From assembly GCA_947568835.1 (NCBI GenBank), contig OX387602.1:7844570-7908569 (forward strand): a stretch of 64,000 bases of DNA, written 5' to 3'. Positions 35,921 to 50,630 of the stretch are shown here, piece after piece. Source of the stretch: Protonemura montana. Lineage: Eukaryota; Arthropoda; Insecta; Plecoptera; Nemouridae. Positions within the stretch are counted from its first letter, which is position 1. Each line of letters opens with the position of its first letter. The position numbers were made by a program, and so were the translations under genes. The notes under the pieces were generated by a model. It was not told the origin of the DNA and ran no database searches. It worked only from the letters and a program-made list of their open reading frames with translations.

Positions 35921-38900
35921 CCGTCCTGCAAGCTCGCCTGAATGCGAGGAATTAATAATGTCACCCAGATGCAATCTAGTTAAGAGCAAATAGCACGATA
36001 CAATCTCGGCTAGCGATCAGAAGATTAAAAGTAGCGTGCGACCTCTCTCCGAAATTCACGTCCAACAATATTCCAAAATTGCTTGCGTTTGACTTGCTTA
36101 CTTTATCTAGAGGTAAAAGTTTAATATTCTCCTGCGTAAGGATATTAAATTGTAGTCGAAGGTGGTTTAAACTTTAAAGCTAAGATATTTTGAAAAATAT
36201 TAAGATTCTTATTTTCTTAACGGATCATTTGAAACGTGCAGATATTGTCGTTGGTATCCGGAAGCAAACAAACAAACCACCAGGAGTCGCGTACTACGGC
36301 ATTCACCGCAGGACAAGTTTCCAAGAAATTACTAAAGTTTCCCCGGCGACTTTTTCTTCTCTTTGAAAGACCACACTTCATCGAGCACGTTATATATTAT
36401 TATTACAAGGGTAGCAAGTCCCCTGCATGATAGATGAGGCTAGCTGCACTAGCGCACGACGCCGCTGGCTTTGGTTTCACGAATATTGGTCTGCCCAGCT
36501 CGACGTCACTTTTTTCGTCCCGCAAGGAAATAGAACTAAACACGGACAAGTGTCACTGGACGCGGCCGAACAGCTCTCTATACACAAGAGAACATAAAAT
36601 ATGATAAATGAAGCGAAAACTTGTTCGCGAAAAACACACATTTTTTTGCCCTCGCCGTGTACACTGTTACTTAACTCAAATCCCAGACTGTGATACTGTA
36701 AATATACAGGCGAAACCACCCCATTAGCTTAAAAAAAAAAAAACGTAATTATTTCGCAGTAAAATTATAGCCCGTTTGTCAGACTCACTTCCATATTTGT
36801 TTATTTTCGTGGGATTTGTAAAACCGCCCTCTATTCAGTATACAGTAGGTATCACAATTGAAACCTAACTTGGAGCTTTTTTTTTATCTTGCGACGCCTG
36901 ACGCAGATCTTTTCATTGTAGCTTCCAGAGCTTTGCCTTGCCCGGCACTGGCGGTCTGGATTTTAGACGACGCTATTTATTAGATTGTCGACTGTGCTCG
37001 CATTTCGCCGCTTGGACACGCGGCATCGTGATCGTATAAGTGGTGCGTTTCCTTTGTCCTCTGCCTGGCAAGATTCAGGAACATTCGACCAGTATCTTAT
37101 GAGGTTCCTTGAAGCAATAACGGCCGGTATATCTGCGGAACCAGTGGACATTGGAAGACTGGTTCTGCTTTACAGAATACAAAATACTGTGTTATTCCGG
37201 AGATGTTGGTTAGGATGGTGGATTCGGTTGAGTTTATAATATAATCATGTCTTCTTGTTTCAGGAATGATATAGTTACGTGTAATTTGTATTGTATAACG
37301 CTTACTGCAGTGGGAAACTGACGGCTGCTAAGTGCATGCAGTTTCTGTAACTGCAGTTTGTATGAATGAAGATTAGATCCGACCAGGCGCAATTAATTAC
37401 AAAACCCTGGAATTATATTTTTACCTTTCAACGAAACAGTATGCGGTCGGGAATGAAAAATGCTCGCGTAGAGAGTAACAAATCATGTCTAGCTGGTAAA
37501 CATAAACACATCGTATACATCCACATTGCAATCAATTTAAAATCAGATATTTTACCATGTTCAATTTTAAGTAAACACCAGACAGCCGTAGAGGCTGCGA
37601 AGCGAAACCGGTGATCTAATATTAATTCTTTTGCACGAGCATCCGCGATATTTGCATGATGCGGATTGAAAATTTGAATTACAGTCCAGTTTTTCGGGCG
37701 GTTCTGAATTCAAAAAACACGGATACATGCCGTCGGTTGATTGGAAAACCGGATGCCATTGGCATGGCATGAGAAGCTCTGGGATTTTTTTGTTGTTGTT
37801 TTACTTGTATAAAATATCACTCACCAACAGCGCTCTGAAAAATGTGAGAAGAAACCGCAAGGCTTTTGACGACTTACCTAAAACAAAGAAAAGAGTCTAG
37901 TTAGGCAAATAATCGAGGTATGGTTAGGAAAATTACAAAAAGTAGCACAAAAAGTGAGCTTTGTTTAAACTCGAAGAGTTAAAGAGCAAATATAATAAAA
38001 TGCAGACGATATTGTTATTATCAAAATGGTAACTGCCTCGAAACTGCACCATAATCATTAATTGTTTGACTGCAGTTTACTGTAATTGGACAACTTTATA
38101 AACCATGAACCAAACAAATATAAGAGTCAAATTTTATTGATAATATTATTTTCAAACTCCATCCAATCTGAGTAATGAACAAACTACACTTAATCAAAAT
38201 TGCCTGCAGTAAAAACGTCGGAAACAGCCAGACTCGACGAAAAGCTGGAAGAGGCTTTGTGTGGGAAAATTGCATGCAAACCTTGCCGGTAACCAGCGAT
38301 GGGAGCAAACGGGAAATAAGGGAGTAATCCCGATGCACGCGGCGTCGTTTAAGCCGCCACTGGGGACCACGCAAAACAATCTAGATTCAATAATTCAGCG
38401 CAAGCCTTGAACTCTTTGTGCGACGTCGCTAGCGCAAAGCAAAAGTGATCCGGATTTGTCGGCTCAGCCGCAGCATTTGCAGGATGCCGCTATAATCTCG
38501 CACGCATATGCACGCACAATATTGTTAAACTACACAGTGTGTGTATTACAGCCCAGCCAAGTCGGTCAGCCGAGAGAGAGGGGGTGCGCTATTTTCCAAA
38601 AGTATTGGAATTGTTTTCAATAACGCAGTGAAGCACAACATATAATGACAATGTCGGTTGTATCGTGTGACTTTACTGGCCCGTACACGCATTTCTGTTC
38701 GATGAATCGGAAGCTTCGCTAGTTCAGTGGAACTCAACTTTTTTTATTGTCCAAGCTGCGCGAAGTTGTGGAAACAATAGTTATGTTTGTGTGCGTGAGT
38801 GGTAGGTTTCGTGCATTGCTAGCTTTTCCTGTATCTCGTGCAAACTGGAATACATTTAACCTATACATAAAACCGTATAGTGGTTAAATGAATTTATTGC

Positions 38901-40410
38901 ACAAGAATCTAACCAAGAATGGATGAGTTTTTGTGGGTTCATGATTCAAAATTATAAAGCAACTAACAATAAATTGGAAGACCCGCAATGCCTTATAAAA
39001 GCAATCTGGTTGCGACATCAAAAAGCTTTCTCAAAAATTATGGTTAGAGCTGTAGCCTGTTGGTTGACTTTCATAAAAGATGAATTCCTAGCTCTTGATA
39101 AAGTCGAAAATTTAATTAATTTCATAGGTACAGGTCACAAACTAAGTGAATAAAGGTCGTAGGAACTAAAGGTGAACTGCTAAATATTAATAAAATAATT
39201 ACAAAAATTTCAATTTTAAAAAGTAACTGTAAAAACGGTTATGCAACAGCAATTTTGGCAAATTAAAAAATATCGTAAACCCTTGTGCGGGTCTAGTCAA
39301 AATTTTGCATGATCGATTTCCCGCAGAGATGGAAGCGAACAGCAACGCTCTCTGGTGCAAATATCGCGAACTATCTGCAGCACGAGGTTGCAGAGACGTC
39401 CGCTCGCGAAGCGCTTCGTGGCGCCACCGGTCAGCCCAGCACACTAGGAAAAGCGGGGAAAACTCCACACACTTTTAAATAGAAAATAACGAAAGCCCGC
39501 TGAAATGACTGTCACTGAAAAGAGACTTCGGTCGCCTCCCACGAAAACTGGAAAATATGAGTATCAAGCACTAACTTCTACGCGGCCATTTATGCAGACG
39601 GGAGCCAGTTTTGAAGTAAAATGCAGATCACTTATACTATGTCAATTCGATTGAAATAATATGCCTATTTCCCTTTATTACATACGTGAGAGCGTTGGTA
39701 TAAGAGAGCGTACATTTTCCAGTCCCGTAAATTATCCAGCCAATTTCACGATACACATTTCATATAGCCGACCACGGAATTCAAGACCATATATTTACTT
39801 TACGACTTATTCAAAACCATCGGATGTGACAAGATTCATGGACTTTCGCAAGAGAGCTTTCGCGGGGCGTCTGGATTTTCGGGGGTATTTTCCATGTACC
39901 AGCGAACCGTTAAAGGTTGACCTAGAGGTCGTTCAGGGCACAACTCGCTATAATATATACGGGGAACCGAGATGAAACCGAAGGAGATGAGAATTTCATT
40001 TCGTAGATTATGTATAGTCGCCGAGAAAACCATTTGAAAGGAAGAAATTAATTACATTAATTGCCAGACTGTCGAGATTTAACCGCTGTTTGAGAGTAGT
40101 CGTGCCACGACTTCCTATCGTGCCAGCATCCGGTGAAACCGCGACCGTAGCGGTGGCGATATCTTCCGTGTTACACGTGAAAAAGTGTCACCAGTCGAAC
40201 GGGGTCGAGTCGGTTAAACTCGTGGTCGAGTTCTGCGATTAGGAACGAGTCCGCGAGAAACAAGATTTTCGCAAGGATGAAAATTAGACAAAGGATCGAG
40301 CTTGCTCTGAAATAGTGTGTGAAAGCATGCTCGTTGCGTTCATATGAAATCCGGAGACCAATTTCAGAAAAAAATTGTCTAAATAGGAAGTGTCGGGTAA
40401 AATTTTAAAC

Positions 40411-40470
40411 CAACTCCTAGATGCAGCCCGCAGAGCTCGACGAAACTGGTACCTTCACTAAGAAAAACTG
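40411..40470 (+). repeat. Dispersed repeat copy D
   Basis: CTCCTAGATGCAGCCCGCAG followed by AACTGGTACCTTCACTAAG. It shares both blocks and the spacing with copies A, B and E, with a few substitutions. The minus-strand frame across it includes a hydrophobic stretch, but the overlap with the repeat argues against a gene. Confidence 0.55.
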
Positions 40471-43400
40471 CATGTTTTGTGGCAGTATATACAACCAGAA
40501 CAACAAGAAACAGAACCAAGAAAATAATAACATATGTTAGCTTAAACTTCATAGCGTGGAAGTGCCGAGATTTCATTAAGTCAATGGGTTTGCGGGATGC
40601 GTTCAGGGGCATGTATCTTACAAATTTCTGAACTGAGCTCTTTTACGACCTAGGAAGTGAACTGCGAGTGCATAGTTCACTTTCACACATACCAGAGTCC
40701 AGGTTGATCTAGATTTGAGTTAGAAGGAAAGGGCATTGCTTGGAGGTATTTCTAGGGATCCTCGTATGAAATCTTCGACCTGAACTCGGAAGCAATTTAT
40801 TACCCATCGGACAGACGCGTCAAAACGTGACATGAAATTAATAGACTTTGTGGTCTCGACATTCCCTCTGCCCATTTATAGTCAGCTGAGCGACGAATTT
40901 CATCTTCAGCCCATCACACCACTCAATCATATCCACGTGCGATTATGATTGATGTATTATAATCGTTAAAAGTCGACCGAATTCTAATATCAGCTCGATC
41001 TCTCCTTCTATATCCGTCATCTTGGAAAAGAGAAACGATTAGCTTTCTACGGTCCAAGGCAAGTAAGTAGAAGCCAAAATGCGCAGAATCGAGGCTCAAT
41101 CAATTTTTCGAGCTCGTGAAAACTTGCTAGTTTACCGACAGATGGCGTTGGGTGCGCCGTGCAAACTTGTGCTGCGTTCTTACGGGAAAGTCGAGAGGTA
41201 GTGCTTCTGCACCAAGTCGGTAAGTTTTAAAGCCATATTTATGTATCGTTATCATTAATTAGCGTAACAAAATTCATGAGAAAAGCAACACGAAATAATA
41301 ATGTTATTTAAAGTGCCATTTCGCTTATCGTGGAATCGATATTAACAAAAAAAAAATAACAGTATTCTTTCAGCTAGGTACTATTATTTCTCTGCGAGAT
41401 GACTTGCATGCTTTCCAACCATCAGCAACTACTTAAGCACCGCTTAAGCTACAAGATTGAGGTGTCAAGATTAATTTATCTTCCCGGTCGCAGTCCGGTT
41501 TCTAGCCAGGTAGGCCGAAGTAGCCACGTCAGGTATTTGTCTTCGGAACCCTCTACCGTTCAATTACTACAGACAACGAATTCGTATGTGTCTAAAAGAG
41601 ATCGACCCCGAACCAATTTGGGAAATGTTATTTACTGTGCACATTTTTCAAATAGTACGGGCAGAATTTAATCATGCATCTAAGTGAGTATCGCCGAGTA
41701 TCAGGTAATCGAGTATCGACATAATCAACGAACTTGTGAAACGAGTTAAATACTATGAATGACAGAGCGTGCTAGGAGTCTGATGAACCATTGTTTGAAA
41801 GGTTCTAGCAACATTGAATTGATTTTGGTTTTGTGTTTCTTTTATAAAAAGAAAATACCTCTGTGAACAAACACCAGCTAAATTGGAATGGTAGGACATC
41901 AAACGCGATCAAATATTTATGCGGTGGTTTCACGGCCGCCTCTGATGTTCTGTGTCGATTGACAGAAAGTAAAAACAAATGTCATCAAAAGTCAACCGCA
42001 TTAAATATATGCATTCAGCCTATTTGTCGGCAAAGGTACTCTAGAAGGGTCGAAATACCATTAACTGAAAGCCAGTATTGATTTATTGGCGAAGCGAGAT
42101 GTACGTTTTACCAATAGGTGTAGTTAAGCAGATAAAGTATACTAAGATAAAGGAAACCGAGTTTAAGCGTGTTCAGATCCTGATGCTAATGCATTTTGAG
42201 CAACATAATCGATATGAGGGGTCTCATTTACATGAAAGTTATGTCTGGTTGGCCGTATAGTATGATAATAACCAATGTCTGTTTAATTTATACTTCATTA
42301 GCAGTAAAGCAGTCTAGCAAATTTCACGCTTAAAAGATAACCGACTTGACTTTTAAACCAAAATCCCTGCCTCATTTGGATTTTCAGTATAAAACGAGTT
42401 TTTGAAAGTTGAAAAAATCAATGCTAATGAAAGGGCTTCGTTGGGGAATCAACAGAATCTGCAGCGGTCGGATGTGTGTGCACTTCTCGTCATTTGTGTA
42501 AGGTAAAGTGGTATGTACTGGCCACCGTACCGGCCACCGTACCGGCACGTCGTATTCGTTCTAAATGCAAACAAACTCGTAGTAAAAGTGTATTTAATTT
42601 CCGGCTTAGAGTGAGATCCTCTTATCTCGAAATAAGCAGAGCGCACAGAAACAAATCAACGTAAAAAGAGGCGCCTGATGCATAAATTATAAAAATATCA
42701 CTAACAAAAAAGAACTTTAATTTATATTTGTCAGAATGAAACGGAGTGAGTTCTGATCTTTTATCATTTAAATAAATAAACGTGAACAGTACCAAATCAC
42801 CACCGAATAATAAGTGGTGTACAAAGATAAAAGCACGTGCGCAAGAACTAGGATAAAAACTTTTCTATAACCGCTCTCACGCGGTCGCAGGTTGGTCAAC
42901 TGTGGAGTATGCGGATTCAAAAGTAGGCTACCGATAGCACCCTTGTGTGTCTTTATTAATTAGGTAAAGTCGTAAAATAGCCGCGAGCGAGTTGACTTAA
43001 TTTCATGAGTTTGTTTAGTATTCACCCACGGAACTGAAAAGTTTTCAGTTACTTTAATATGATGTTTATCTTGCAGCAGGAGCGTGTGTCTTCCATGATA
43101 AGTTGCTCGACTTGTAGTTGTAACATTTCCTGCTTTTTTAGAAAAATATTAACACTTTTTCAATAACAACACCAATAGGGTCACAATTGGCACAGAAAAT
43201 ACAGTGACAATAGCAAAAATCAGTTACCTATATCCTACCAGCAATAACAAACTGCGAGAAGCTGAATTAATTAGTTGCATTTTTTATTGGTATAACTTAA
43301 AGCAAACAACAAACCACCGCAGGCAATAGATCAAATACCAAAATAATTAAACCATCTTCACCGCATGAAATCAATACAAATAATTCAAAGTGTGTCCACA

Positions 43401-43706
43401 GCAGTTACGTATTTTAAACAGAGCACGTTATGTTTTTCAGAGACAGGGAAAAGAAGCAGTCCAACCTTTGTGATTTGTCGTACATACGGGAGGCCACAAC
43501 GCTCTACTGGTATTTTAACGTCGCGTCCAGACACTTTTTCTCCCGCTTTTCTTGATTTTATCTTGATTTTACCATTCGTCATGGGCTAGAGCTTCTCCCC
43601 CCGAAACATGCACTCCCGGGACAGGGGAGACGGCAATGACCACGTAAACCACGACTGGAGACGGTCGTGATGGTCCCTTGCAACTCGGGCCGGGCTTCGA
43701 GTGAGA
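40471..43706. other. Non-coding stretch
   Basis: No gene recognised. It includes a 12-bp tandem repeat at 42520-42545. The frame at 41399-41671 has no recognisable motif. Confidence 0.5.
42520..42545 (+). repeat. 12-bp tandem repeat
   Basis: GGCCACCGTACC is present twice in direct succession, with the start of a third copy (GG). Confidence 0.8.
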
Positions 43707-43727
43707 GGGGGGGGGGGGGGGGGGGGG
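43707..43727 (+). repeat. Poly-G tract (21 bases)
   Basis: Uninterrupted G run. It is the opposite orientation to the poly-C tracts at 6097 and 21780. It can form G-quadruplex and is a likely assembly weak point. Confidence 0.95.
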
Positions 43728-45480
43728 TCACAAACGAAGGAACCACGAATAAATTACCATAGAAATATAGCACTGGGCGAATGCATCGCGTTCTGGCTTA
43801 AATTCAAATCATGTGATGAATACTGAAAATCTACAAAATCCAAGTTTGAGATTTATATATTTTTTTGCGATTTACGAGTACCTAATCTCGTTAGATTTAT
43901 ACTCATTCTCTAATTAAAGACCGCAAATATATACTACTTCTCTATGATGTGTAAACCAATTCTGCATTCTCTGTGTTCACAAAGTTCACACGGGTGTTCT
44001 CTTCGCGCGGGATTAGCATTCTCTCGAGGAGCTAGTTTTCCAGGCTTTTGTATTCACTCTGCTTTCTTCCATTTTATTCTTATTCTCACACAACCGCACA
44101 CGGGCGGAATTGGATTACACCGAATACATCGGCCCCGTGCCGCAGCCGAAAAGGCCGAAAGCATTCATCACTTTGCGTCCACTTCCTTAGCCGAGCTGGA
44201 AACTGCATGTGGAGATGAAAAGTGCACTAAAGACAGATTTATGCCAGCCCTTTGCCGGACATTGGCGCACAGTAAGTAGATGCGAATATTTTGCATAAGA
44301 ATAATAATGACAGAATTAATGCGATCGTTATAAAGCTTGCCAAAACGAAGCTAGTCGCTACTCGCTGACTAGCGTTGTGGAACCGGTACGTCCATAAGAT
44401 ACAAAGACTATATATATTTTTTTCTTCAAAATCAGTATGAGTTCAGATAGGTTTAATTGGGTGACAAAATGTGTATTTTCTAGAGCAAATTTTTACAAGT
44501 AATAAAAATAAAAACAACGATGACATTGAACGTTTCTCGCACAGTATGCTGTCTGCAATTCAAACTTATTTATTCTTTTGCACCTTCCAAAACTTAACTA
44601 CTAAACCATAACCCCGCGACTATAAACTTTAAGAGCATAACACATGCTGGTAATCTATTGTACGGGTTATTCTGGGTATACTCCAAGCTAGAAGGAAATT
44701 GCGTCCACATTTTCCGACGATGCACTAACTTCATGCTGGGAAGAGATCTCCGAGCCAAATCCACGCTCCAGCTCTAGCTCTAGCTCCCTCTATACGGCAC
44801 CCACCAGACCAATCTGGAAGACGCGTTCCTTGCCGCACGACACGGGATCTCAAGTCGATATTCCCGGCTAACCATTAACCCAACCTCAAAGTGATATCCA
44901 TGCTATTCTGCAGTATACTTTATGTACTGCAAAACTCTATAGACAGCTGGGGTTATTTGCGGCAATGCACTGCAGTAATGCAGTTACATCTGTGGTGCAC
45001 CGATATAGCTAAGGTATAGTGTTATTTCACAGACTAGATGGAAAGTCCATGTAATATGGAAGAGAATGGTGTTCGAGGAAGTTGCTATGCATTCGGTGTG
45101 AAGTGAAGATGGTATATCCTACCCAAAGAAGCAATTCAACACATCTGTTCGCAGCCTACAACATATGCATTGTTATTACACTATTCGCATGGAAAAATAT
45201 GTTAGCGACACGCAGTTGCGTTCACAGCTAACGCTCACAGTGCGAACAGAACCCTTGGTGCTCGTAAGAGCTCTACTATATTCAATTAAGAAACAGTGGC
45301 TTTAATTTAATTACGATAACAAACATTACTCGATTGAACTAAAATAGAACAATTCTCTAATTGCTTCGAGATTGTGTGTAGTTAGATTATGTTGCAGAGT
45401 TCGGTTTCATTTAATTACTGTAATTTGAAACATTGCTTACTATGTGGCACGGGGATGTACAGGTAAACTAACTTTGGTGC
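43728..45480. other. Non-coding stretch
   Basis: No gene recognised. The frame at 43944-44279 is moderately GC-rich and ends close to a GTAAGT (44275), which resembles a splice donor. It has no recognisable domain and no defended acceptor. A short AGCTCT repeat lies at about 44769-44788. Confidence 0.45.
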
Positions 45481-45800
45481 AAGATGAATAGCATTTCGGC
45501 GCCGCGTGTAAATATGTTAACGCGGCGCAATCAGCGGAAGGTGTCACGATGGGGACGAACGAAAAGTCGCTCCTCGATATGATTTACCGTTGGTCTGGGC
45601 AGGGCCGGGCCGGGCAGCCGACAACAGATGTATTCGCACAAGCGGGGTGCATGGCTCACACCACGTTGCGGTAACCAGCGTACGTTGCGTACACTCATCT
45701 CGATCCCAGGCCTCCCATTATCACGTACGGTCAGTTTCTATTCGACCCTTGGGCCCGATATGCGTCACAAATCACCCCGCCTCGTGTGCTGGGCAACGAT
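45481..45800. other. GC-rich patch
   Basis: Higher GC than its surroundings, with GGCGCCGCGTG near 45500 and CAGGGCCGGGCCGGGCAG near 45600. Both overlapping plus-strand frames at 45590-45810 lack recognisable motifs. Confidence 0.35.
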
Positions 45801-48800
45801 CGTGAATTAATGCCATCCCGTGCGTGAAATTTGATCGGTAATTGAGCTCGCTGATTTCGATGCATTTGGGAATCGTGCAGCGCAATGCCCACACAACGAT
45901 TTATGGTCTGGCCGTTTTGAGTTGAGCTCTCTGTTTTTTTCGGCGCTGGAAAGCGAAAATAGTTGCTGACTCTACTCTGGTATTTTATCTTTGTTTTGTC
46001 ATCGACTTTTTGTCTGGTTTAACTTTATCACACTCCGTTTCGGCATTGGAGGGTAGTTTCGGGTGGCGCGAACGTTTGCTGCTCGTGCCCACCACTTCAC
46101 AATAAACCACTGAGCACCAAGATGTACTAAAGAACAACCCCGTCAGGAGACAAGGCCTAATAACTAACGCAATGGCACCCAACGAGACAGGGACGCGTTC
46201 GAAGACGCCGACCGAGATAGGAGGGGGTAAGCATTGCTTATCTGTGCGAAGCTGTTAAGGCATCAAACTGGCAAAGCAGATTACAAAGCAGAGGAACGGC
46301 ACAGCATTTCTAACGGATCAATGAAAACTAGTTCGATTCAGCGGCCATGTAATAGCCACCGATTACATTATGAACGGGCGCTGACAATTCGTGGAAACGC
46401 ACAAAGAAGAAACTTTATCACTGATATTACCACGCCAAATAGAAATGGAAATTTAATTGCGAAACCAAACTGCGCTCGGGCAGAAAAAGCACGCGAACAA
46501 TGTTCAGTTTTGAAATATGCAATGGCCGATGGCCGGGTATAAAATCATGTGCCGCTCGTACCTTCTGCTTATGCCTTGTCGAAGCATAATCCCACAGCTT
46601 CGTCGAACCGAACGGTACAGACTTCGCAGGAGACCAGCTTTCTTGTTGGTCTTTGAAAGAGGACGGGGAAAATCCACTCGATAGGGTTTTGGTCGGCGAG
46701 CAAACAGATTACTCGGTGTATCTCCGCACGACGGCCGTGGTCGATAGTTGGCCATAAGGTAGATGCACTAAGGAGATTATGTCATGCAAGCTGCGCCGAG
46801 TGACTTACCAATAATCAGCCGGAGGATGCTGGCTGTCAGACAGTGGAGCTCTGACGTCACCGCCATCGGTAGACAAAAAATTACTTTTTTGCTCGGAGAC
46901 GAACGAAGCGATTACGATGGGAACCACCACAAATAATCATAATAGAAGCAACGATTTTCAATCTGACGCGTCCCAAAACCATCTCTGGAGAACAACTCGT
47001 TGCATTGATAGAGTGCATGGCATGATATTGCGACTTGATTGTTTTCTCATCTCTCGCAGTCGCAGTTGATTGTCTTTAAAACACGTGTTCGGATAACGCA
47101 CATCGTGATGCACTTTTCTAGTTACCATTTTCTTTCGACGCTGGAGAAAGGTCACCCCTGTGTGCGGAGAAGAGAAACGATGCCATGCATCCAGTAAGTC
47201 TTACGAGGAAGTGTGGCTCATTGACGAGGTGATATATTAGAGGTGTATAACAAAACACGCACAAAAGTACCACATTCACGCAATTCGCTCATTTATACAT
47301 AGTTCGGATGTCTACTTTAGTTGGTTTGGTACAGTGAAGAATGGCAGCCGCCATGTGTAATGCAATATATGTTAGACACAGGGTTAAAGGTTATGATTAA
47401 CAGTAGACGATACATTAGATCGATTGTCGCGTACCGTACGATGCGAGCAGTGAGCGTGTATAGCGGAGCTGGAACGCAGTCCCCAGACAAAAGACTCCTA
47501 CAGCCAAAGACAGATCTCTCCTGCCAAAGTTCCAAGCACGAGCTAGCGAAATGAATTGGTCATTGATTTTGTCATTTTCGTTTGTCATCAATGGTTTTAT
47601 GAGCAAAATGGTGCTCGGCTCGTAGGATAACAAAAGGTAAGAAGAATCCAAACAATGCTGGGAAAAGTGGTTCCTAACCAAACCACCGAGCACGAAGACT
47701 TCAGATTTCCAATGGATATTTTAAAGGAAAGCCTGTTTTATCCCACGAATCCTGGCCATTGAAAACGGGTTCGTGATTAATTAGGATAAAATATCAAAGA
47801 GATTTTGTTCCCAGCAAAGATTAAATACCAAGCTGCAAGACCTGGCAATCACATCTCCAGCGGGGTTCACTAAGCCTCGGGTAAGCTAACTTACCATTAG
47901 GAACGGGAGAGGCCACTCGCTGTGCCTACACACGGCCACTAATGTGGACTTAAGCTGTTCGCCATTGTTAAATGTCCTCAAAACTCCATGTCGTTCAATT
48001 TAAAGACCAAAGGGAAAAACATTGTTTGAAAGTTTAACAAGACGCCCCGGCCATCGATTTGGAAAAGAAAATAACCTTATTTGAAGTTCTTTTACGAAAC
48101 ACTTTGCACTCGTTTTTTTCCTGAAGAGTGTTATATATTATTAGATTTAAACACTCGACTGGGGAAGTTTAATGGCTAGTCGCTTTCGCACACGAAAGCG
48201 CAACAAATGTTTTATAATCCGACCCCCGTCGAAGTTACCTCAAGAAATACGATAAATAACCAAAACGACACAGACGGGAGTAATTTCGAAATCTAATAAC
48301 TCGCGTCGAATTCGCACAAAACAAGTTGAATTTGCAAAGTTGTTCAACACAATAAGTCACGCAACGAGAGAAAATTTCATTTACTGAAATCGGAAAATCG
48401 GGGAAAAATAACCCAGCAACCAGCAGAATATATTCGCGCGATGTGTACTAAAGAGTAAAAAACAATCAAGTGAACAAATAGTAACGGTGGCGGCATTCCT
48501 TACTATTATCCAGCTATGAAACAGATGAAAGGTCTAATAAATCACAGGCTTATTCGCTGTGCATGTTGCGTACCAGTCAGTACCTAGAGTGTGAGAAGTT
48601 ACGCGAGTTCTTGCTGCGCCATGCATTGTAGGTATATGTGTGGCTGGCGTCTGGCTTAGAGGCTATACACGCGTCGGTACGACCAAGGCGTCGGCGTCAT
48701 GTTACGGTTGCCCTGGCTACCATAAAACAAATAACCGCGGCAAGATAAGAAGACGCCACGCCGACACAGTTAAATGGTGTATGTATGACAAATAGGTTTA

Positions 48801-50630
48801 ATACCACTTTCTTCAACGCAAAGTTCACGCAGCAGCTTTTCTTCGCCGAAGATCAAGCACGCGATTATCAATATTGTTTGCCGAAACAGATCCTATGGAG
48901 GCGTGTTGCTGGATGTGAAAATGGGCTCCTAGCCCCATCGAGCTCAGAAAGAGATTTTAAAGCTGTATATTTGTTAAAAATATCACTGTGCGTCAGGCCA
49001 GTCGAAAATGATGTTATTTTTTTCCTCGTATAAAAGCACAGTAAAGCCATCGAAATAGATACGCATGGTTGCCGTATTGCTTCTCCCAGATAATCCTTGT
49101 TTCATTAACAATAGAAGACTCGACGGCAGGATAATATTTTTTAGTTCTTACAACAGTAGCAGAGGTGATAATTGAGTGTCAAACACGACAAACTCTGCGG
49201 CAGGGTTAGCAGCCCAGCCTGCCTGCCTGCCTGGCGGTTCCGCGCCATCCAGAGGTGATGTCAGAGTTCCCCGACCGTACTATTGTCTCACGTTCATACA
49301 CTAATTCACCCCCATCGCCGGCAGTCGCCATCATTTAGCCAGCATGCTTTGGGCGTAGGCCGCGCCATTATCCGTCAGCCCCAGGACAAAATAATGACGA
49401 TTTAAACTTGGCGAAACACAATTTCAAACGTTTCCTAGACGAGCCAGCCGCGCAGCGAGGAAACTTGTCCAACATTTCCCGAATTGAAACTGGTTATAAT
49501 AAGCCTACTTTATACTGTTGTGAAGTGAGGGGCAGACCGTGCCAAAAGATGACGCTAGGATCTAGAGATCGCATTGTCTACTTATTTGACACATCCCCTG
49601 GAATTTGCGTGCACGCATCGCTAGCGCACTGCTGGAGAGTCGCCAGTGTTTTGATTTAGAGCCTCGCGGCACGTTTTAAGCCTCAAACGTCAATACTTTC
49701 GGTCCCTAGGCGGGCATGTGTCGGCTTAACACGAGCATCATGAGTGCATAAAAGGGACGCAAATCACAGTGTATCGCAACGTCACTTTGGGACGCCGTCG
49801 AAGACGATGGTAACAACCGGGTGAGAAAGGGGGACGCGCCCGTAAGCCGATCGCGCGGCGAATGTGGGAACGTGGAGACTTGAGAGGGATTCGAGCATTT
49901 TCAGATATTCGTTCGCCAGTTGGTGCGACGCTGCGTTCGACGACGATGAGCCCGTAGCTACGTCGGTGAGACGAAATTCAAAGTGCAACCACTTTGCTGG
50001 GAAAAAAGGGGAAAAAATATGGAAGAGCGTGCGGTGGTATCTGGAATGCCAAGCCATGCGGTCTGGAGCATGAGTGCAGACCTCACGCTCTTCAAGGTAA
50101 TCATAGAAGGATCGAGGGTTTACAAAAAAAAAAAAACTTCTTTTGTTAGTAAGGATATTCGTCCTTTGAGCTCGTTGTACGTTGTATATAAAGTCGGGAT
50201 CTCAGCGTGTATTCCGCTGGGTAATGAAAATGACCCAAGAAATGTATGCTTTCCTGTCAATCAGTGAAGGGATTCGGGGGCGAATTCCGAGCATCCATTA
50301 TCGACATACTTCGCCCTCTGATGTTTGGTTTTTAGATGGGCAGGGCAACCACTAGACAAAACGAGGAAAGAGTACGACCTCTCATTTTAAATTTGGCAAG
50401 CATAAAAAAAAAACACTACGATGTATCTACACTATAAACCATATATTCCAGTTTTTAACGTGTCATATAATTTTATTTTATATATTACACATATAAAATA
50501 TGTAAATTCCTGCAAGCAGGCAGAAGGGAAGGCAAAAGTGGCACAAATTGAATTTGAAAGCTCCTAACCGCACTAAAGAAAAAAATAAAATAAAATAAAA
50601 AACAAGTCACTCAACCACGAGTCTTGTAGT
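45801..50630. other. Non-coding stretch
   Basis: No gene recognised. A GC-richer section at about 49780-50060 has open frames on both strands (minus 49782-50057, plus 49864-50073 and 49983-50267) but no identifiable domain. A CCTG tandem repeat lies at about 49216-49231. AAAAT repeats occur at about 50581-50602. Confidence 0.45.

Larger units (their letters stand above)
31681..40410. other. Non-coding stretch with small tandem repeats
   Basis: No gene recognised. The frames at 32427-32714, 32560-32949, 36985-37239, 38923-39153 and 39661-39975 are among the longer ones, but none shows a known motif or paired splice sites that I can defend. Two short minisatellites at 33967 and 35889 are listed separately. 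A short A-box-like word near 33643 (TAGCTCAGTC) lacks a B box. Confidence 0.5.

Noticed and set aside
40379..40612. Minus-strand frame with one strong transmembrane-like segment
   Set aside because: It overlaps dispersed repeat copy D, and the hydrophobic run comes from an A-rich plus-strand tract.
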